From positions 101,743 to 165,742 of the forward strand of contig NZ_BMNE01000005.1 of NCBI RefSeq assembly GCF_014646295.1: a stretch of 64,000 bases of DNA, in the 5' to 3' direction. A program made the translations under genes and the position numbers. Shown here one piece after another: positions 41,093-50,518 of the stretch. Positions within the stretch are counted from its first letter, which is position 1. Every line of letters begins with the position of its first letter. Source of the stretch: Nocardia rhizosphaerihabitans (GTDB lineage: Bacteria; Actinomycetota; Actinomycetes; Mycobacteriales; Mycobacteriaceae). The notes below the pieces were generated by a model. That model saw nothing but the letters and a program-made list of their open reading frames with translations. It was not told where the DNA came from and did no database searches.

Positions 41093-43506
41093 CGGGTGGA
41101 CTGTTCCGGCTGATCACGGCGGTCCTGACCATCTTGGGTTCGGTGACGCTCCTGCCGGCGGTCGGGCACGCGCAACCGGACGGGTCGGGCGCGTCGGCAC
41201 CGAAATTCCTCAAGCTGACCCTGGACGCCATCGCGCCGGGCACGGTCACGACGAGCAGCGACCCGGTGCTGACGGTGTCGGGCACCGTCACCAATATCGG
41301 CGACCGGGTCGTCGACGATGTCGCCGTGCGGATCCAGCGCGCCGCGCCGGTGGACTCGCCGAGCGGGCTGCGCAGTTCGCTACGGCTCGACCAGGTGAAC
41401 TACGAGATCACCGGGCCGTTCCAGGATGTGGCGCAGCGGTTGAGTCCCGGTCAGCGCAAACAGTTCTCGGTGCGGATCGCGCTGCGGGCAGGCGGTGACG
41501 GCGCCTCGCTCGGGCTGACCGATCCCGGGGTGTATCCGCTGCTGCTGAACGTCAACGGGGAACCGGCCTACGGCACCCAGGCCAGGCTCGACGACGCCCG
41601 CTTCCTGCTGCCGGTGCTCGGACTGCCCGCAGGGGACGGTGGCGCGTCCGAGCCGGTGCCCGCGCCCGCCGACGCGACGCCGGTGGCGACCACGCTGATC
41701 TGGCCGCTCGCCGACCGGCCGCGCATGGTCGCGGGCAGGCCGGGGTCGGTCAACGGGCAGGCCGAACTGCTCGACGACGAACTGGCCGTGTCGGTCGGCA
41801 AGGGCGGACGGCTCGAACAGCTGGTTGCCGCGCTGGAATCGGTCGCGCCGACGCCAGGTCGCGAGCGCGGGGTGGCGAGCTCGGTGTGTATCGCGATCGA
41901 CCCCGACCTGGTGTCGACCGTGCAGACGATGACGCGCGGCTACCGGGTGCTGGCCAGCCCGTCCGACCCAGAAGGCGCGACCAGGGAGGGGACCGGGGCC
42001 GCGAGCGCGCAGGCCTGGCTCGACCGGTTGCGCGCGCTGGCCGGGTCGATGTGCACGGTGGCGTTGCCGTTCGCGCAGGTCGACGTGTCGGCGCTGGCCG
42101 CGGTGAACGATCCAGGGCTGTCCGCGCGGGCGCTGCTGGCACCGGCCGACGTGGTGGACGCGATTCTCGGCACCCAGTCGCTGCGTGGGGTCGGCCTGCC
42201 CGATTCCGGCAGCATCGACGATCCGGCCGGGCAGCTGCTGCGCGGTCACGGGTACGGGACGGCGGTGCTGGCGAGCACGGCCGTGACCACCGACGACGCG
42301 CCGAGTGATACCGAGAACGCCCTCACCTCCGCGCCGGTGACGCTCGAACCGGGCGTCGTCGTCGGTGGGGAGCAGGCGGCGCCGGACGTCGTCCGGGTGC
42401 CCGGGGTGAGCATCGACCCGCCCGCGGCCGCACCGGCGACGACAGACCCCGCGCTGCGCGTGACGACCTTCGACATCTGGACAGCGACCGCGCTGGCCGC
42501 CGTCGGCTCGAACCCGCCGACCCCGTCGTTCACACCGTCGAAGGTGCGCTTCGACGTCACCAACGACTCGCGCGCGGCCCGGTTGCAGGACGCGCTCGGC
42601 GCGATGGCCTGGACGGCGCTGAACCCGGCGGCGGACCGGCCACGCTCGCAGCTGCTCATGCCGCCGCAGCAGTGGGGCGCCAACCGGGAAGAGGGCATCG
42701 CGCTGCTCAAGCAGGTCGAGCTGCTGACCCGCAACAATCTCGCGAGCCCGCGTAGCTTCGCCGAGCTCGTCGCCCAGGCGCCCGACCCGCGCCCGTTCGC
42801 GCTCGAATACCTCCCGCGCGCCGCCCAGGACGCCGCGCCGGAGCGGTTCGTGCCACCGATCCACGCCCAGGGCGCGCGCATCACCGAACTGATGCGCGCA
42901 CTGGTCGAGCTGCCGGAATCCGAGCTCACCCCGCACGCCTTCATGACCCCGGCCAGGGAAGACCTGCTGCGCGCGCTGAGCCTGTCCGACCGCAGGACCG
43001 ACGACGACACCCAGGCCGATCTGCACGCCCAGCGCCGCATCGATCAGGCCACCCGCGAACTCGACAAGATGTTCGCTTCGGTGTCGGTGCTGCCGCCGGG
43101 CGGGGTGTACACGCTGGCCTCGGAACAGAGCCCGCTGTTGCTGGTTGCCCGCAATGAACTGCCGGTCGCGATCCGGGTGCAATTCCGGATCGAGGCGCCC
43201 GCCGAGACGAACATCACCGATATCGGCGAACAGCTGCTTCCGCCGTCCGGCACCCGCTCGTTCCAGATTCCGACCGAGGTGAGCGACAGCCGTAAGCTGG
43301 TGATTCCGATTTCCCTTACCACGCCCGACGGCGTTGCGCTAGGCGAGCCGACCTCGGTCTCGGTGCGCTCGAACGCCTACGGACAGGCCTTGGCCATAAT
43401 TACCGCATGTGCCGGAATACTGCTGTTGCTGTTGGCCGGGCGCCGGTTGTGGCGCCGGTTCCGCGGACAGCCCGATCCCGCCGACGAGGGATTCGAACGG
43501 CACTGA
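41089..43506 (+). CDS. DUF6049 secreted/membrane protein
   Basis: 805 residues. Signal peptide LITAVLTILGSVTLLPAVGHA, large extracytoplasmic part starting with a beta-sandwich region (PVLTVSGTVTNIGDRVVDDV), and a single C-terminal membrane helix (ALAIITACAGILLLLLAG) followed by a basic tail. Corresponds to mycobacterial Rv3909, conserved between the Nudix gene and murJ. Function unknown; the position suggests a role in envelope assembly. ATG overlaps the Nudix stop. Confidence 0.88.
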   Translation: MTGGLFRLITAVLTILGSVTLLPAVGHAQPDGSGASAPKFLKLTLDAIAPGTVTTSSDPVLTVSGTVTNIGDRVVDDVAVRIQRAAPVDSPSGLRSSLRLDQVNYEITGPFQDVAQRLSPGQRKQFSVRIALRAGGDGASLGLTDPGVYPLLLNVNGEPAYGTQARLDDARFLLPVLGLPAGDGGASEPVPAPADATPVATTLIWPLADRPRMVAGRPGSVNGQAELLDDELAVSVGKGGRLEQLVAALESVAPTPGRERGVASSVCIAIDPDLVSTVQTMTRGYRVLASPSDPEGATREGTGAASAQAWLDRLRALAGSMCTVALPFAQVDVSALAAVNDPGLSARALLAPADVVDAILGTQSLRGVGLPDSGSIDDPAGQLLRGHGYGTAVLASTAVTTDDAPSDTENALTSAPVTLEPGVVVGGEQAAPDVVRVPGVSIDPPAAAPATTDPALRVTTFDIWTATALAAVGSNPPTPSFTPSKVRFDVTNDSRAARLQDALGAMAWTALNPAADRPRSQLLMPPQQWGANREEGIALLKQVELLTRNNLASPRSFAELVAQAPDPRPFALEYLPRAAQDAAPERFVPPIHAQGARITELMRALVELPESELTPHAFMTPAREDLLRALSLSDRRTDDDTQADLHAQRRIDQATRELDKMFASVSVLPPGGVYTLASEQSPLLLVARNELPVAIRVQFRIEAPAETNITDIGEQLLPPSGTRSFQIPTEVSDSRKLVIPISLTTPDGVALGEPTSVSVRSNAYGQALAIITACAGILLLLLAGRRLWRRFRGQPDPADEGFERH

Positions 43507-43626
43507 TCGCCCGCGCCTGACACGCGGGCGGGGGAACATGGCAGACAAGGACGAGAGTGGCACGGGTGAGCGAAACGCTCATCGGACCGGCGGGATTCGC
43601 GGGTTACGCCGGGTACAGGAGGCATG

Positions 43627-46600
43627 ATGGGCGACGATGATTCCGCTCATCGGCACGACCACGACGATCGTCGCGACGGACCGGCACAGCGCCCTGCGCC
43701 CGTCGCGCCGTGGGAGCGTGGGATGACTGCCGGGGAGCACGAGGGGAACGTCGCCGCACCGCGTCCTGGTGAGCCGGGGCATCGACCGCAGCCGCCACAC
43801 CGGGCTGGAGAACCTGGCTTCGACCAGCCGGGTGTGCGTCGTCAGCCTGGACCTCAGCCAGGCGCCGGACCCCGGCCCGGCATGCCGCCGGGTCAGCCTG
43901 GGTACCGCCCCGCTGAGCAGGCGCCACCGCCCGGGTTTCGGCCCGTATCACCGGATCATCCCGGCGCACCGCCCGCGGGATACCGTGGCCCGGATCAGCC
44001 GCGCGGTCGCTATGGCGACGGTCGTCAGCAACCGCCCCCGGCCGGTCGTTCCGGTGAATTGCCGCGCGTGCAGCAGCCGGGGCAGTCCGGTGAATTTCCA
44101 CAGCAGCAGCGGCCCGGTCAGCTCGGCCGTCCCGGCGTTCCGCCGCAGCAGCACCCCGGCCCTGCTGATCGTTCCGGCGAGTTCCCGCAGCAACAGCGGC
44201 CTGGTCAGATCGGCCGTCCCGGCGTTGGGCCGCAGCAACCTGGTGCCGCCGGTCGTTCGGGCGAGTTCCCGCAGGCACAGCGCCCGGGTCAGCCGGCATC
44301 GCCGCGTCCAGACCCCGCCGCGCGGCCGGGGGACTTTCCCCCGTCGCGTCAGCCCCGGCCTCCGCACCCCGCCCAGGGTGCTCGTCCTGGTCAGCCACCC
44401 CAACCCCCTCGTCCGGGTTCGGGTGCACGCCCGGGTGAGTTCCCGCCCGACCAGGCACCGCGCTCCGGCGAGTTTCCCCAACAGCGGCCCCCGGCGCCCA
44501 GCTCCGGTACGCGGCCGGGGGAGTTTCCGCAGCGACCGGGGCAGCCCCCGCGGTCAGGTGAGTTTCCCCAGCAGCGCCCCGCGTCGGCGCACGGGTCGCC
44601 CTCCGGTGCGATTCCGCGGCAGGCGCGTCCCGATCTCGACGCGGGGGTACGCCCCCAGCGGCCGCAGGAAGGTGCGGTTCCGCCGCGGCCCGCGCCCGGT
44701 GCGCGCGCGGGAGACTTTCCCCCGCGCGGTCCGCAGTCCGGTGCTATCCCCAGGCAGGGTCGCCCGGAGCGGCGGTTCGGTGAACAGCCCGTCAAGCCCG
44801 GCGGCGGTCAGGACACCGCTGGGCGACGACCGGAGGGTCAGGAGCGTCGCAACGCCACGCAACGCCCCTCGTACCCAGGGATGCCTGGCACGCCGATCGG
44901 CGCTCATGCGGAATCCGCACGTAGCTCGGCGCGTGGTCGAGGCACCGCCGTCGACGACCAGGCTGCCGCCAAGACCCAGAGGATCGCGCGCCCCAAGCGG
45001 GTGACGGCCGACAAGCCCGACACCCCGCAGAGCGCCAACGCGAAACTGCTCAAGGACTCCGGTTCGATCGCCGTCGCGACGCTGATCAGCCGCATCACCG
45101 GGTTCGCCAAGCAGCTGCTGCTGCTGACGGTGCTCGGTCCCGCCATCGCCAGTGCTTTCATCTCGGCGAACCTGATCCCGAACATGATCGCCGAGCTGGT
45201 GCTCGGCGCCGTGCTGACGGCGATCGTCGTGCCGACCCTGGTCCGCGCCGAACACGAGGACGCCGACAACGGCGCCGCGTTCGTGCGCCGGTTGGTGACG
45301 GCGGCCTTCACGGTGCTGTTCGTCGCGACGGTACTGACGCTGGCCGCGACCCCGATCCTGGCCGGCCATGTGCTCGTCGACTCCGACGGCAAGGTCAACA
45401 CCGACCTGACCACCGCGCTGACGTACCTGTTGGCGCCCGCGATCCTGTTCTACGGCATGTCGGCGCTGTTCACCGCCATCCTCAACACCAGACAGGCGTT
45501 CAAACCAGGCGCGTGGGCCCCGGTCCTGAACAACATCGTCGTGCTCGCGGTACTGGCGCTCTACGCGTTGACGCCGGGCGAGATCACGCTCGATCCGGTG
45601 CGGATGAGCGACCCGAAACTGCTGGTTCTCGGCATCGGCGTCACCGCGGGTGTGGCTACCCAGGCGCTGAGTCTGCTGCCCGCGATCCGCAGGCACGGCA
45701 TCAATCTGCGTCCGCTGTGGGGCGTCGACGCGCGGCTCAAGCAGTTCGGCAAGATGGGTGGCGCGATCATCCTGTACGTGCTGATCAGCCAGATCGGCCT
45801 GGTCGTCGCGAACAACATCGCCTCCGCCGCCGACGAGGCCGGTCCCGCGATCTTCGCCAATGCCTGGGCGCTGCTGCAGCTGCCCTACGGCGTCCTCGGT
45901 GTCACGCTGCTCACCGCGATCATGCCGAGGCTGAGCCGCAACGCCGCCGCCGACGACACCCCGGCCGTGGTCGACGACCTGTCCGTGGCCACCCGGCTCA
46001 CCATGATCGCGTTGATCCCGGTCGTCACCTTCCTGACCCTGGCGGGTCCGGAGATCGGCCAGGCGCTCTACGGATACGCCCAGTTCGCCGGCGATGCCGA
46101 ACGCCTCGGCAGTGCGGTCAGCTGGTCGGCGTTCTCGCTCATCCCGTACTCCCTGGTGCTGATCCACCTGCGCGTGTTCTACGCGCGCGAGCAGGCGTGG
46201 ACCCCGACCTGGATCATCCTCGGCATCACGACGGTCAAGATCCTGTTCTCCGCGCTGGCGCCGGTCCTGGCCCGCGACAGCGACGACGTGGTGATCATTC
46301 TCGGCGTCGCCACCGGCCTCGGTTTCACCGCGGGCGCGGTGATCGGCGGCCTGCTGCTGCACCGCAGTCTCGGCGATCTGCGCATGGCCAACGTCGGGCG
46401 CACGGTCACGCGCGTGCTGCTCGCCTCGGTGGCGGGCGGCGCGGTGATGCTCATCGTCGACACGGTGACCAGGATGGACCACCTCACGGGCGGTCCGGCG
46501 TCGCTGCTGCGCGTGACCGTCGGCGCGCTGGTGATGTTCTCGGTGGCGTTCGGCCTGATGCGCCTGGCCGGAATTCCCGAGGTCGTGGCGATCACTGTCG

Positions 46601-48699
46601 CGGTGTCGCGCAAGCTGGGCATCACCCCGCCCGCGCCGGAGCTGGACCTCGACGAGAGCCCCGCCGACGACATCTACGCGACCACGGTCCTGCGCAGGCC
46701 CGACACCTACGGGTTCCCGTCGTATGGGCCGTCGATGGATACCCAGACGATGATCCTGCCCGTAATCCGGCCGGGTGCTGTTGACCTCACCGGCCAAGCG
46801 CAGTTCCCGTACGCTGTTCGGCAGACCGACATGGGTAGTGATGTCGTGAACACGCGGAAGGATCCGCGAGATCAGGGCGAAGGAGGACCGAGGGTGAGCG
46901 ATGACGCGGTGGGCGGCGTCCCGGCCGCTGATTCTGCGGCGCGCAAAGCAGGAGGAATGTCCACCGATGTCGATCCTGCCGCGTCCGCGACAGGATCCGA
47001 GCACGCCGCCACGCCCGACGAAGCCGAATCGCCACATCACGGCTCGGCGGACGACGAGCGACATCCGGCGGACGAACCACGGCAGGACATGCCACACGAT
47101 CCGACCCACGACACCGGCATGTTGCCGATCCCGCCGCAGGTCCAGCCCTCGGCGAACCGCGCGCAGCGCGGCCCGAAGCTGATCCCCGGCGCGTCCGTCG
47201 CCGGTGGCCGGTACCGGCTGCTGGCCGGTCACGGCGGTGCGCGCGGGCTGAGGTTCTGGCAGGCACTCGACATCAAGCTCGACCGCGAGGTCGCGCTGAC
47301 CTTCGTCGACGCCGATCAGAAGTCGGGGGAGAACTCCGGCCACGACGGCCCGCAGGCGATCCTGTCGCGCACGCTGCGCCTGGGCCGGATCAACTCGCCC
47401 GGCCTGGCCAGGGTCCTCGACGTGGTCCGCGGTAGCTCCGGCGGCATCGTCGTCGCCGAGTGGACGCCCGGTCGCTCGCTGCGCGAGATGGCCGAGACGG
47501 TGCCGTCGCCGATCGGCGCGGCCAGGGCCATCAGGGCACTCGCCTCGGCGGCCGAACTGGCCCACCGCGGCGGTGGCTCGCTCTCGATCGACCATCCCGA
47601 CCGGATCCGGATCAGCGCCTCCGGTGACGCCGTGCTCGCGTTCCCCGGCACCCTCGGCGATTCGGACGCCCAGGCCGACGTGCGCGGCCTCGGCGCGATG
47701 CTCTACGCCCTGATCACCGCCCGCTGGCCGATCCGGGTCGGCGGTGTCACCGGGACCGCCGCCACCATCGGCGGTCTGCACCTCGCCGACTTCGGTCCGG
47801 ACGGCACACCGGTGGAACCGCGCCAGATCCGGCCGGAGGTCCCGTTCGAGATCTCGGCCGTCGCGGTCCGCTCGCTCGAGTCGAACAAGGGTGTGCGTAC
47901 CGCGGCCACCGTGCAGCACGTGCTCGAGCAGGCCTCGGTCGTCGACCAGAAGACCGATTTCATCCCGGTTCTGCGGCTGGGTCAGCGCGCCGTGGCGAGC
48001 GGACCGGATTCGCTCGCCGATCCGGAGCTGCTCGCCGCCGAGCGGGATCGCTCCAAGCGGATGATGTGGATCATGGTCGGCCTCGGCGTGCTCGCCGCGC
48101 TGGTCGTCGGCATCTTGATCTGGTGGATGGTCAGCATCTTCGCGCCCGGCGCCTCGGACAAGCCACTGGACGAGCAGATCAACATCGGGCTCACGTCCAG
48201 CGTCGCGCCGCCTGCCGCGGCGCCGCCCGCGGGCCAGACCCCGGCCGCGCCGCCGACCAGCTTCCCGGTGCCGGTCACCGGGGCGGCGGTGTTCTCCCCG
48301 GAGGGCACCCCGGACGGTGCGGCCACGGCGGGCGCGGTGCTCGACCAGAACCCGGCGACGGTGTGGCACACCGATCAGTACTTCCAGCAGTTCCCCGCCC
48401 TCAAGAAGGGCGTCGGCCTGCTGGCCACGCTGCCGACGCCGGCCAAGGTGACCAATGTTTCGATCACCTCGCCCAGCGCGGGCAGCACCGTCGAGATCCG
48501 CACCTCGCCCACCGAGGCGCCAACGCTCGACCAGACCCAGCTGATCGGTTCGGCCAAGCTCGGTGACGGGATCACCGACATCGCCGTGCAGACCGATCAG
48601 GCCGCGCGGTTCGTGCTCGTCTGGATCACCGGACTGGCGAACTCGGGCGGGCAGTTCCAGACCGAGATCGCCGACGTTCGTTTCGACGCGGCGCCCTAG
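43627..48699 (+). CDS. murJ: MurJ lipid II flippase fused to pseudokinase and extracellular domain
   Basis: About 1690 residues, clearly longer than the mycobacterial MviN (near 1180). Order: (1) residues 1-450, Pro/Gln/Gly-rich and disordered with about ten (S/P)G(E/D)FP motifs; (2) MurJ, residues about 470-995, 14 helices, starting KLLKDSGSIAVATLISRITG; (3) linker; (4) pseudokinase, residues about 1190-1450 (GASVAGGRYRLLAGHGG), lacking HRD and DFG; (5) membrane helix at about 1480 (MWIMVGLGVLAALVVGILIW); (6) discoidin/galactose-binding-like domain outside. In mycobacteria the pseudokinase is phosphorylated by PknB and recruits FhaA. ATG 43627 has better spacing to AGGAGG (43617-43622) than ATG 43624. 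Confidence 0.93.
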   Translation: MGDDDSAHRHDHDDRRDGPAQRPAPVAPWERGMTAGEHEGNVAAPRPGEPGHRPQPPHRAGEPGFDQPGVRRQPGPQPGAGPRPGMPPGQPGYRPAEQAPPPGFRPVSPDHPGAPPAGYRGPDQPRGRYGDGRQQPPPAGRSGELPRVQQPGQSGEFPQQQRPGQLGRPGVPPQQHPGPADRSGEFPQQQRPGQIGRPGVGPQQPGAAGRSGEFPQAQRPGQPASPRPDPAARPGDFPPSRQPRPPHPAQGARPGQPPQPPRPGSGARPGEFPPDQAPRSGEFPQQRPPAPSSGTRPGEFPQRPGQPPRSGEFPQQRPASAHGSPSGAIPRQARPDLDAGVRPQRPQEGAVPPRPAPGARAGDFPPRGPQSGAIPRQGRPERRFGEQPVKPGGGQDTAGRRPEGQERRNATQRPSYPGMPGTPIGAHAESARSSARGRGTAVDDQAAAKTQRIARPKRVTADKPDTPQSANAKLLKDSGSIAVATLISRITGFAKQLLLLTVLGPAIASAFISANLIPNMIAELVLGAVLTAIVVPTLVRAEHEDADNGAAFVRRLVTAAFTVLFVATVLTLAATPILAGHVLVDSDGKVNTDLTTALTYLLAPAILFYGMSALFTAILNTRQAFKPGAWAPVLNNIVVLAVLALYALTPGEITLDPVRMSDPKLLVLGIGVTAGVATQALSLLPAIRRHGINLRPLWGVDARLKQFGKMGGAIILYVLISQIGLVVANNIASAADEAGPAIFANAWALLQLPYGVLGVTLLTAIMPRLSRNAAADDTPAVVDDLSVATRLTMIALIPVVTFLTLAGPEIGQALYGYAQFAGDAERLGSAVSWSAFSLIPYSLVLIHLRVFYAREQAWTPTWIILGITTVKILFSALAPVLARDSDDVVIILGVATGLGFTAGAVIGGLLLHRSLGDLRMANVGRTVTRVLLASVAGGAVMLIVDTVTRMDHLTGGPASLLRVTVGALVMFSVAFGLMRLAGIPEVVAITVAVSRKLGITPPAPELDLDESPADDIYATTVLRRPDTYGFPSYGPSMDTQTMILPVIRPGAVDLTGQAQFPYAVRQTDMGSDVVNTRKDPRDQGEGGPRVSDDAVGGVPAADSAARKAGGMSTDVDPAASATGSEHAATPDEAESPHHGSADDERHPADEPRQDMPHDPTHDTGMLPIPPQVQPSANRAQRGPKLIPGASVAGGRYRLLAGHGGARGLRFWQALDIKLDREVALTFVDADQKSGENSGHDGPQAILSRTLRLGRINSPGLARVLDVVRGSSGGIVVAEWTPGRSLREMAETVPSPIGAARAIRALASAAELAHRGGGSLSIDHPDRIRISASGDAVLAFPGTLGDSDAQADVRGLGAMLYALITARWPIRVGGVTGTAATIGGLHLADFGPDGTPVEPRQIRPEVPFEISAVAVRSLESNKGVRTAATVQHVLEQASVVDQKTDFIPVLRLGQRAVASGPDSLADPELLAAERDRSKRMMWIMVGLGVLAALVVGILIWWMVSIFAPGASDKPLDEQINIGLTSSVAPPAAAPPAGQTPAAPPTSFPVPVTGAAVFSPEGTPDGAATAGAVLDQNPATVWHTDQYFQQFPALKKGVGLLATLPTPAKVTNVSITSPSAGSTVEIRTSPTEAPTLDQTQLIGSAKLGDGITDIAVQTDQAARFVLVWITGLANSGGQFQTEIADVRFDAAP
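44045..44760. repeat. Degenerate repeat region encoding the MurJ N-terminal arm
   Basis: Imperfect tandem units of roughly 85-90 bp; two nearly identical copies encode SGEFPQQQRPGQ(L/I)GRPGV, followed by shorter diverged units with RSGEFPQQRP or RPGEFP. In frame throughout. Confidence 0.75.
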
Positions 48700-48832
48700 T
48701 CCGCGCTGCCATCTCCCACCGCTATCAGCGCAGGTGGCCGCCCACTTCCGCGCCGGATGCCGACCGTCATCGAACGCGGTTCGGTTGGTGCGCAATTGTT
48801 ATCGACGATATGATCGCCCCGCGCTCTCGGCA

Positions 48833-48867
48833 GGGAGCTACCCAGGATCTGTCGACGTCGATCCTGG
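48833..48867 (+). promoter_or_regulatory. Candidate ECF promoter with overlapping dyad upstream of sigM
   Basis: GGGAGC (48833-48838), 17 nt, CGTC (48856-48859) fits an ECF sigma promoter (GGGAAC/CGTC type). A perfect 8-bp inverted repeat CCAGGATC-N10-GATCCTGG (48842-48867) covers the same stretch. The rest of 48700-48949 shows nothing else. Confidence 0.5.
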
Positions 48868-48949
48868 ACGCCGCGTAAGTAGTCAGGTGATGGATCGGCC
48901 TCGTTCGCCGACGTGAAGTCGCCGTAATGAGCGCTGTCCAAGGGGTCAG

Positions 48950-49585
48950 GTGTCGCCGGAAGTCAACGAGCAACTCCGCGGGGAGGGAACGCGGCAGGTC
49001 GCCGCATACCGCGACCGCTCGTTCCTCCTGGAGAACGGCAGTGACAAGCAATTGCTGGCCGCCCATGTCCGTGGCGAGCCGCACGCGTTCGCCGAACTGC
49101 TGCGCAGGCACAAGGACCATCTGTGGCAGACCGCCCTGCGCACCTCCTACAGCCGCGAGGACGCCGCCGACTCGCTGCAGGACGCCCTGCTGTCGGCGCA
49201 TCGCACCGCGCACTCGTTCCGGGCCGAGGCCGAGGTGCGCAGCTGGCTGCACGCCATCGTCGTCAACGCCTGCCTCGACCGGATCCGCCGCAACAAGACC
49301 CGGCGCGCGATATCGATCACACCCGACGTCATGCCAGAGGCGGTCGACCCGCGCGACGAGTTCGCCGAGTTCGAATTGTCGACCGTGGTCGAGGAGGCGC
49401 TGTTCACCCTGCCGGAGGATCAGCGGCTTGCCCTGGTCATGGTCGAGATGGAGGGGCGCAGCGTGTCCGAAACAGCCGTCTTGCTCGGCGTGGCGGAGGG
49501 CACTATCAAGAGCCGATGCTCCCGAGCGCGCGTACGTTTGCAAGAACGTTTGGACTTTTTCCGGGATCCGGGGAACCGGATCTAG
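48950..49585 (+). CDS. sigM: ECF RNA polymerase sigma factor SigM
   Basis: 211 residues. Region 2 is LLAAHVRGEPHAFAELLRRH through SYSREDAADSLQDALLSAHR, SFRAEAEVRSWLHAIVVNAC; region 4 is LFTLPEDQRLALVMVEMEGR, SVSETAVLLGVAEGTIKSRC. GTG 48950 with AAGGGG 4 nt upstream. It is followed by its membrane anti-sigma factor and the thioredoxin genes, as in mycobacteria (Rv3911-Rv3914). A possible SigM-type promoter lies upstream, suggesting autoregulation. Confidence 0.93.
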   Translation: MSPEVNEQLRGEGTRQVAAYRDRSFLLENGSDKQLLAAHVRGEPHAFAELLRRHKDHLWQTALRTSYSREDAADSLQDALLSAHRTAHSFRAEAEVRSWLHAIVVNACLDRIRRNKTRRAISITPDVMPEAVDPRDEFAEFELSTVVEEALFTLPEDQRLALVMVEMEGRSVSETAVLLGVAEGTIKSRCSRARVRLQERLDFFRDPGNRI

Positions 49586-49668
49586 TCCGGATGCGTCAAT
49601 AACAGTGACGAACAAGTCTGCGATGTAATCCTGCGATCCGATCTCGACAGAACAGGGGAGGTGCGAGG

Positions 49669-50421
49669 GTGTCTCGATCCGTGCCGCAGCCTCCGTTCCC
49701 GTCGGAACTGCTGGCCGATCTGCATGCCGACAACCTCGCGCCGGAACTGCGCGAGCAACTGTGGCCGACCGTCAGCACCGACCCAGACGCGCTGCGTTAC
49801 CTGAATCAGCTCGACGAGGTGAACGCTCACCTCCGCAGGCTCGGCAACGACGAGCGGGTCATGCACCGCATGCCCGACGACGTCGCCGACCGCATGTTCC
49901 GTTTCGTCGCCGACCTGGACGCGGGCGACGGTCCTACCGAACGACTCACACCGCAGGCCGCGGCGCCGGAGCTACCGGCCGAACCGCCGGTCTCCCTGGC
50001 GCAGTACCGATCCCGTCGCCGGATGGGCCTGCTGGCCGCGGCAGCCGCCACGGTGGCCGTCCTCGCGGGCGCAGGCGCGGTCGTCAGCACCCTCGACAGC
50101 ACCGACGGCACCCCGACCGCGGCGCAGTTCACCGAGCCGGCCACCCCGGGCGACGAACTCACCACCGCGGCCGCGCTCAGCGCACTGGGCAAGCGCGAGG
50201 TCCGCGGTCCGCTGGCCGACGACACGGCACTGACCCGCTGCGTCCAGGCCAACGGCATCGACCGTGCCGTCCTCGGTGCGTCGAGTATCACCTTCCGTGG
50301 CTCCGACGCGGTCCTGGTGCTCGTCATCGGGCCGGAGCCGCCGACCATTACCGCGCTGGTCGTCGGCGCGGGCTGCACCACCGGCGCACCCGAACAGCTG
50401 GAGCTCCGCGATATCGGCTGA
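49669..50421 (+). CDS. rsmA: Anti-sigma-M factor
   Basis: 250 residues: cytosolic sigma-binding part (1-115; LREQLWPTVSTDPDALRYLN, MPDDVADRMFRFVADL), one membrane helix at about 119-142 (MGLLAAAAATVAVLAGAGAV), and an extracytoplasmic domain with two Cys (TRCVQANG and GAGCTTG) that could form a redox-sensitive disulfide. Matches RsmA (Rv3912) by position. GTG start with GGGGAGG upstream. Confidence 0.82.
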   Translation: MSRSVPQPPFPSELLADLHADNLAPELREQLWPTVSTDPDALRYLNQLDEVNAHLRRLGNDERVMHRMPDDVADRMFRFVADLDAGDGPTERLTPQAAAPELPAEPPVSLAQYRSRRRMGLLAAAAATVAVLAGAGAVVSTLDSTDGTPTAAQFTEPATPGDELTTAAALSALGKREVRGPLADDTALTRCVQANGIDRAVLGASSITFRGSDAVLVLVIGPEPPTITALVVGAGCTTGAPEQLELRDIG

Positions 50422-50518
50422 CGCGGCTGCTTCTCGGACAGCGCCGTAGCACCGGGAACAACACCGTTTAGGCTGTTGTTGACCGACACGTCCCCAGCTT
50501 GTCTTTCGGAAGGGCCCC

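Noticed and set aside
44554..48795. A 1413-codon open frame on the minus strand opposite murJ
   Set aside because: Antisense open frames are expected in this GC-rich codon usage; the translation is Arg/Gly/Asp low-complexity with no domain, while the plus frame is clearly MurJ.
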